A stretch of DNA of 9,972 bases, taken from assembly GCA_021784615.1 (NCBI GenBank), contig JAJYHU010000065.1, positions 1 through 9,972 on the forward strand, read 5' to 3'. The notes below the pieces were generated by a model that saw only the letters and a list, made by a program, of their open reading frames with translations, ran no database searches and was not told the origin of the DNA. Each line of letters opens with the position of its first letter. Position 1 is the first letter of the stretch. This DNA comes from Acidobacteriota bacterium (GTDB taxonomy: Bacteria > Acidobacteriota > Terriglobia > UBA7540). Made by a program: the position numbers and the translations under genes. Shown piece after piece: positions 5,427 to 9,972 of this stretch.

Positions 5427-7397
5427 ATGACGAGATTGCGTTTTCAGCCGCGTCCGCAGCCGGAGCGCGGCAGGCGCAGCCGCGCCGCAAAAGTTCTTTC
5501 CGTCCTGCTGGCCGCGGCCGGCGCGCTCATCGCCGGTTCCGCCGCGCGTGGAGCGCCGCCGCGCGCGCGGGCCATCTGGACCTTTAACCACAGCCTGACC
5601 AACACTCTGGGAGGCGGATACAACGTTTTTTCCAGAGATCCCTCCTGGGCGCGAAGCTATTTGGATGCGGCTGTTCATCGGCCGCAATCGGGCCACTCGC
5701 TGCGGATTACGGCTCATCGCGCGATTGAGGGGTTCTGCGGAGTGTGGTTTGACTTCTATCCCGCGAACTCCTCTCCGAAGCGATATTTCGAAGCGCGCGC
5801 CTATCCTTATCTCGCTTTCTGGATCAAAGGGCAGAAGCCCGGCGGAGATTTTGACATCAAGCTTGTCGATTCAAGAGGTGAAAGCCATGAGGGTGCCGCC
5901 GCCACCCGGCCGCTCCACGATTACCTCGCCGCGGGAATCACCACGCGGTGGCAAAAGGTCACGATCCCTCTTGCCGATTTCACGGAGACCGATCCTGGCT
6001 CTCTGGCCCGGATGGTATTCATCTTCAACGCGCCGGGCGATTACGAGTTCTACGTGGACGACGTCTCCTTTGATTCATCGCTCGACGCTTCCGGCTGGGC
6101 GCCAGAGGCCACAGATCCGCAGCCTGCGCGGCGCGAAGATGCGGCGCCCTACCATTCCATGTGGGTCTGGAAGACGGCGGAGCTTCTCAACAATCCTCAG
6201 GCGGCGAACCGCCTTTTCGATTTTTGCGCGCGCACGGGATTGGAGGAGATTTATCTTTCTGTGGATTTCGATACGTCTCCGGGCCATCGAATTCCTGTTT
6301 CGATTCCCGATGCCCCGTCATACGGAGCTTTCCTCGAAGCGGCGCACAAGCGCGGGCTTCGCGTTGAAGCTCTTGCCGGCGCGCCCGTCTGGGCGGCAAC
6401 GGCCTACCATGTGCGGGCGCTTGGAGCGGTCCGGGCCATTCTGGAATTGAATGCCAGGATGCCCAGCGAGGGTCGATTCGACGGCATCCACTTTGATGTT
6501 GAGCCTTATCTCTTGCTGGGCTTTGCCGTGCCGGGCTACCGCAAGCGGCTTCTCGAAGAATATCTTGAGATGGTTGCCCAGTGCTCCGCCGCTGCCCGCA
6601 AAGGTCAGGTGACCTTCACCTGCGACATTCCCTGGTGGTTTTTCCCGGCCTCGCCCGCCGCGCGGCAACAGTTTACGGTGCCCTTCAACGGCACGGAAAA
6701 AACCGTGGGCGAGCACGTCGCGGACCTGCTCGATTCCGTGACCATCATGGATTATCGAAATGAAGCGGATGGCTCGGGAGGAATCATCACGTTTGGAATC
6801 CCGGCTCTCGCCTACGCTGCGAAAGTTCGCAAGACGGTCCGGATCGGGCTTGAGACTTCAGCGGAAAAACCGACCGTTGTCACATTTGCCGTGGCTGTTT
6901 CCACAGGAACATTCTTCGCCAAACTCCGGCAAAAGCGCCTGGAGAACCAGCGCTCTTTTGAGGGTTACGCCATGCACGCCTTAAGAGCCGATGGCTCGGT
7001 CTTTATCGGGCTCGGCCCGCTGCTCCATTCAAAACGGGCGCCCGAGATGCCGATGGAAGTTGCCCTTGACCGGCTTCGGAAACTGTTCGGGGCGAAGTTT
7101 GCGGACCGCTTTACGGTGGAGAATGAAATCGGCGAGGCGCGCTCAGCGGTTGCCGACGATCCCGAGTGGCAGAACTTTGAGCTTGTGGAACTTCAGGCCG
7201 CTGGGCGAGGCCGAAAGGTCGAGGCCTTCCAGGCCGTCCGATGCACTCCGCCGATCACCACTTTCCATGGCCTCGGACGGAAAGTCTTTCGTGAAGAAAC
7301 CCGCTCCGCCGCCGATTGGCTCGATCGTTATTCGAGCTTTGGCGGACTTGCCGTCCACTACTATCAAAGCTTTCGGGCTTTGCTGGCGTCGCCGTAA
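5427..7397 (+). CDS. Exported protein with carbohydrate-binding-like domain and GH18-like TIM barrel
   Basis: I do not recognise a named gene. With the start at ATG 5427 the product is 656 residues. This start places a basic n-region and a hydrophobic stretch (about 22-39, ending ARGA) as a signal peptide; an upstream in-frame ATG at 5334 would bury it. Residues 48-216 (from IWTFNHSLTN to FYVDDVSFDS) look like a beta-sandwich carbohydrate-binding module of the galactose-binding/CIA30 kind. Residues 242-520 look like a TIM barrel: LEEIYLSVDFD at 272-282, FDGIHFDVEP at 351-360 and VTIMDY at 438-443. FDGIHFDVE resembles the GH18 signature DGxDxDxE with H355 in place of the middle Asp; E359 would be the acid/base. 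A further 130 residues follow, ending in SFGGLAVHYY, which echoes SFEGYAMH at 510-517. Glycosidase activity is inferred, and the substrate is unknown. No strong ribosome-binding site is visible. It converges on trpG. Confidence 0.85.
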   Translation: MTRLRFQPRPQPERGRRSRAAKVLSVLLAAAGALIAGSAARGAPPRARAIWTFNHSLTNTLGGGYNVFSRDPSWARSYLDAAVHRPQSGHSLRITAHRAIEGFCGVWFDFYPANSSPKRYFEARAYPYLAFWIKGQKPGGDFDIKLVDSRGESHEGAAATRPLHDYLAAGITTRWQKVTIPLADFTETDPGSLARMVFIFNAPGDYEFYVDDVSFDSSLDASGWAPEATDPQPARREDAAPYHSMWVWKTAELLNNPQAANRLFDFCARTGLEEIYLSVDFDTSPGHRIPVSIPDAPSYGAFLEAAHKRGLRVEALAGAPVWAATAYHVRALGAVRAILELNARMPSEGRFDGIHFDVEPYLLLGFAVPGYRKRLLEEYLEMVAQCSAAARKGQVTFTCDIPWWFFPASPAARQQFTVPFNGTEKTVGEHVADLLDSVTIMDYRNEADGSGGIITFGIPALAYAAKVRKTVRIGLETSAEKPTVVTFAVAVSTGTFFAKLRQKRLENQRSFEGYAMHALRADGSVFIGLGPLLHSKRAPEMPMEVALDRLRKLFGAKFADRFTVENEIGEARSAVADDPEWQNFELVELQAAGRGRKVEAFQAVRCTPPITTFHGLGRKVFREETRSAADWLDRYSSFGGLAVHYYQSFRALLASP

Positions 7398-7475
7398 ACC
7401 TGACACAGTCCGCCCAAGATGGTTTGGCTCGTCCTGGCACGCGCCAGCGGCTCCATCCCGCAGCTACGCTCTGCA

Positions 7476-7498
7476 GATTTCCAACCGTCGCGGAAATC
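7476..7498 (-). terminator. Hairpin just downstream of trpG
   Basis: A perfect 7-bp inverted repeat, GATTTCC (7476-7482) and GGAAATC (7492-7498) with a 9-nt loop, lies three bases beyond the trpG stop on the minus strand. A smaller hairpin CTGGC / GCCAG is at 7434-7447. There is no T-run. It could end trpG transcription or that of the convergent upstream gene, but the evidence is only the symmetry and position. Confidence 0.35.
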
Positions 7499-7500
7499 CG

Positions 7501-8064
<564 letters not shown>

Positions 8065-8093
8065 TTGCTTGCCTTATGCTCCCTAATGTGCCC

Positions 8094-8099
8094 ATTATA
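8094..8099 (-). promoter_or_regulatory. Candidate -10 box for trpG
   Basis: A perfect TATAAT reads on the minus strand at 8099-8094, in the 63-bp spacer between divergent trpG and the isomerase-like gene. Transcription from it would begin near 8087 and give a leader of about 22 nt containing AGGGAG. A -35 element is not clear; the positions 17-18 nt away are pyrimidine-rich (TTCTTC). If real, trpG has its own promoter with no room for an attenuator leader. Confidence 0.4.
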
Positions 8100-8127
8100 C
8101 GCTGATCCTGAGAAGAGGAAGAAGCCC

Positions 8128-9033
8128 ATGACGAAAACAGCCCGCCGATCTTTCTTGAAACAAGGATTTGGAAGCCTTGCCGCCCTGGGAGCGGCCGGCT
8201 CGGGCGCAGATGGGGCGCTTGCGGCAGCCCGCCGGGCGGAACCTTCCGACAACCCGGAAGCGCCGAGAAATTTTCATCTGGGGTTGGTTACTTACAACCT
8301 GGCCAGGAACTGGGACATCGATACCATCATCAAGAACTGCCGGGAGTGCGACTTCAAAGGCGTGGAACTGCGCACCACGCACAAGCACGGCGTTGAGCCC
8401 TCGATCAGCAAGGCCAAACGGGCGGAAGTACGGAAGCGATTTGAAGGTTCCGGCGTGCGCCTGGTCAGCCTGGGCTCGGCGTGCGAGTTCGAATCGCCTG
8501 ATCCCGCCGTTATCGAGCAGAACATCGAACTTACCAAGAAGTTTTGCGAACTCGCGCACGACGTGGGAGGGATCGGCGTCAAGGTGCGCCCGAACGGTTT
8601 TCCGCCGGGCGTCCCGCATGAAAAGACTCTCGATCAAATTGGCCACGCGCTCTCAAAATGCGGAGACATCGCGCAATCCTGCAATGTGGAAATCTGGCTG
8701 GAAGTGCACGGCCAAGGCACCATGCTTCCCGTCAACATGCGGCGCATCATGGAGGTTGCTGATCATCCCGCCGTCGGCATCTGCTGGAACTCGAACGCTA
8801 CGGATGTGGCGGGAGGCTCTGTCAGGCCGAGCTTTGAATTGATCGGCCGCTGGCTCCGCAGTTGCCACATCAATGAACTGTGGAAGAGGGAATATCCCTG
8901 GCGTGAACTTTTCGCCCTGTTCCGAACGGTGGGCTACGACCGCTATACTTATGCGGAAATTCCGGAAAGCTGCGAACCCATCCGCCTGATGCAATACTAC
9001 CGCCGGCTCTGGGAATACGAAACGGCGGCGTAG
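8128..9033 (+). CDS. Tat-exported sugar phosphate isomerase/epimerase-like TIM barrel protein
   Basis: This is a xylose-isomerase-like (AP_endonuc_2) TIM barrel of 301 residues. The start is ATG 8128, preceded by GAGGAA at 8115-8120 with 7-nt spacing; an upstream in-frame ATG at 8065 would displace the export signal. Residues 5-10 (ARRSFLK region) form a twin-arginine motif, followed by a hydrophobic GFGSLAALGAAG and a small-residue cleavage region near 30-34. It should therefore be exported folded, probably with a metal cofactor. The barrel starts at LGLVTYNL (51-58). Likely metal-site residues are E80 in GVELR, E192 in LEVHGQ, H247 in CHINEL and E277 in YAEIP. At the position where many relatives have Asp this protein has N221 in CWNSN. 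The substrate is unknown; the name reflects fold, not demonstrated chemistry. The gene is 15 nt upstream of the GNAT gene and probably shares its transcript. Confidence 0.9.
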   Translation: MTKTARRSFLKQGFGSLAALGAAGSGADGALAAARRAEPSDNPEAPRNFHLGLVTYNLARNWDIDTIIKNCRECDFKGVELRTTHKHGVEPSISKAKRAEVRKRFEGSGVRLVSLGSACEFESPDPAVIEQNIELTKKFCELAHDVGGIGVKVRPNGFPPGVPHEKTLDQIGHALSKCGDIAQSCNVEIWLEVHGQGTMLPVNMRRIMEVADHPAVGICWNSNATDVAGGSVRPSFELIGRWLRSCHINELWKREYPWRELFALFRTVGYDRYTYAEIPESCEPIRLMQYYRRLWEYETAA

Positions 9034-9048
9034 GGAAAGCCGAAGGCA

Positions 9049-9651
9049 ATGGGAATCGATCCCATCACGCTCGAAGGCCGGAGGGTACGATTGGAGCCGC
9101 TCAGCTTGTCGCACCACGCGGCGCTGTGCGTGGCGGGCCTGGACTTCGAATTGTGGCGCTGGAGCCCGCGCAACGTTCGCACGCCGAAAGACATGCGCGC
9201 CTACATCGAGCAGGCGCTCGCGGACCAGGCGCGGGGAACGTCCTTGCCCTTTGCCACGATCGACCGCTTGAGCGGCAAGGTCATCGGCAGCACCCGCTTC
9301 CTGAACATGGACGCTTCCAATCTTCGCGTGGAAATCGGAGGGACCTGGCTGGGAAAAATGTGGCAGCGAACCGGCGCCAATACGGAAGCCAAGTACCTGA
9401 TGCTTTGTCACGCCTTTGAAGCGCTCGGCTGCCTCCGCGTGGAATTCAAAACGGATTCGCTGAACCGGCAGTCAAGGGAAGCGATTCTGCGCCTGGGCGC
9501 AAAAGAGGAAGGGACGCTGCGCAATCACATGCTGACCTGGAGCGGCCGCATCCGCCACACCGTCTATTACAGCATCATCGATTCCGAATGGCCGGAAGTG
9601 AAAGCGCGGCTCGAGCAGAGACTCAATGGCGGCAGCCAGAAAGTGCAATAG
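9049..9651 (+). CDS. GNAT family N-acetyltransferase (RimJ/RimL-like)
   Basis: This is an acetyl-CoA-dependent acyltransferase of 200 residues, cytoplasmic, with no signal peptide or membrane segment. It shows the RimJ/RimL-type (Acetyltransf_3) layout: LEGRRVRLEPLS at 8-19, the core strands GKVIGSTRF (76-84) and VEIGGTWL (94-101), the acetyl-CoA pyrophosphate-binding loop QRTGANTEAK (106-115), LGCLRVEFKTDSLNRQSR (126-143) and LGAKEEG (149-155). Family members acetylate protein N-termini, ribosomal proteins, amines or small molecules, and the sequence does not say which. The start is ATG 9049; AGGGA at 9032-9036, overlapping the preceding stop codon, is a plausible ribosome-binding site. It is co-directional with the isomerase-like gene (15-nt gap) and converges on trpE, leaving only two bases between the stop codons. 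Confidence 0.93.
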   Translation: MGIDPITLEGRRVRLEPLSLSHHAALCVAGLDFELWRWSPRNVRTPKDMRAYIEQALADQARGTSLPFATIDRLSGKVIGSTRFLNMDASNLRVEIGGTWLGKMWQRTGANTEAKYLMLCHAFEALGCLRVEFKTDSLNRQSREAILRLGAKEEGTLRNHMLTWSGRIRHTVYYSIIDSEWPEVKARLEQRLNGGSQKVQ

Positions 9652-9653
9652 CC

Positions 9654-9972
9654 CTACAAGCCTTTTTCCGCCATTTCAAAAGCTTTGAGCATGGCTTTGG
9701 CCTTGTTGATGGATTCCCGGTACTCGAGGGTTGGGACGGAATCCGCCACAATGCCGGCGCCCGCCTGAAGGTAGGCTTTTGCGTCTTTGATAAGCACCGT
9801 GCGAATCACGATGCAGGAATTCAAATTGCCGGAAAAATCCGCATAGAGGATGGCGCCGCCGTAGAGGCCGCGGCGGGTGGGTTCAAGTTCATCGATGATT
9901 TCCATGGCGCGAACTTTGGGCGCTCCCGTCAAGGTTCCGGCCGGAAAGCAGGCGCCGAGCGCCGCGGTGCTG
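9654..9972 (-). CDS. trpE: Anthranilate synthase component I, C-terminal part
   Basis: TrpE is the chorismate-binding subunit that, with ammonia from TrpG, makes anthranilate. Only the last 105 residues and the TAG stop at 9656-9654 are visible; the gene continues past the right edge. The visible part is the diagnostic end of the chorismate-binding domain: CFPAGTLTGAPKVRAMEIID, then EPTRRGLYGGA, an IRT strand, and QAGAGIVADSVPTLEY followed by NKAKAML. GTLTGAPK and QAGAGIVADS are conserved across the TrpE/PabB/isochorismate synthase superfamily. TrpE is favoured over PabB by the close trpG and trpD, although this part alone cannot fully separate them. Feedback inhibition by tryptophan acts through an N-terminal motif outside the window. 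Confidence 0.93.
   Translation of the reverse strand, partial: STAALGACFPAGTLTGAPKVRAMEIIDELEPTRRGLYGGAILYADFSGNLNSCIVIRTVLIKDAKAYLQAGAGIVADSVPTLEYRESINKAKAMLKAFEMAEKGL

Noticed and set aside
8095..9411. Long minus-strand frames opposite the isomerase-like and GNAT genes
   Set aside because: They overlap genes with strong motifs and good ribosome-binding sites, and show no domain of their own.

Overview
The window is GC-rich bacterial chromosome with eight well-supported protein-coding genes (one cut by the right edge), a ninth partial ORF cut by the left edge, and a small gene remnant. The mix suggests a soil or freshwater Acidobacteriota-like heterotroph: separately placed tryptophan genes, a secreted dipeptidyl-peptidase IV, a Tat-exported xylose-isomerase-like TIM barrel, and a four-helix-bundle (S23-type) gene fragment. 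The phylum is an inference from gene content. No rRNA, tRNA, CRISPR array or transposase is visible.

Layout. Positions 1-370 are the only accessory-looking part. They hold the N-terminus of a PD-(D/E)XK-nuclease-like protein (minus strand), an AT-rich low-complexity stretch, and a 26-codon remnant resembling the start of a four-helix-bundle protein. The remnant is bracketed by two copies of the 3' end of sucC exactly 120 bp apart. Next come sucC (minus, 371-1531), a 269-bp divergent spacer, trpD (plus, 1801-2859), a hairpin-rich convergent spacer, a secreted S9B peptidase (minus, 3008-5191), a 235-bp divergent spacer, and a large secreted protein with a carbohydrate-binding-like N-terminus and a GH18-like TIM barrel (plus, 5427-7397). 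The right end has trpG (minus, 7501-8064), a two-gene plus-strand unit (Tat-exported sugar isomerase-like protein, then a GNAT acetyltransferase, 8128-9651), and the 3' end of trpE (minus, from 9654 past the edge).

How the genes work together. TrpE and TrpG are the two subunits of anthranilate synthase, and TrpD performs the next step of tryptophan synthesis. Along the minus strand their order is the classical E-G-D, but opposite-strand gene blocks separate them and trpD itself is on the other strand, so they cannot be one transcript. SucC is the beta subunit of succinyl-CoA synthetase. Its usual partner sucD is not adjacent; the remnant and the nuclease-like ORF lie where it would be expected. 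The peptidase and the GH18-like protein are divergent and both carry export signals, which fits degradation of extracellular polymers. The isomerase-like gene and the GNAT gene look co-transcribed, with a 15-nt gap.

No gene-free stretch exceeds 300 bases. The longest, 1532-1800, holds a candidate sucC promoter and otherwise nothing recognised.
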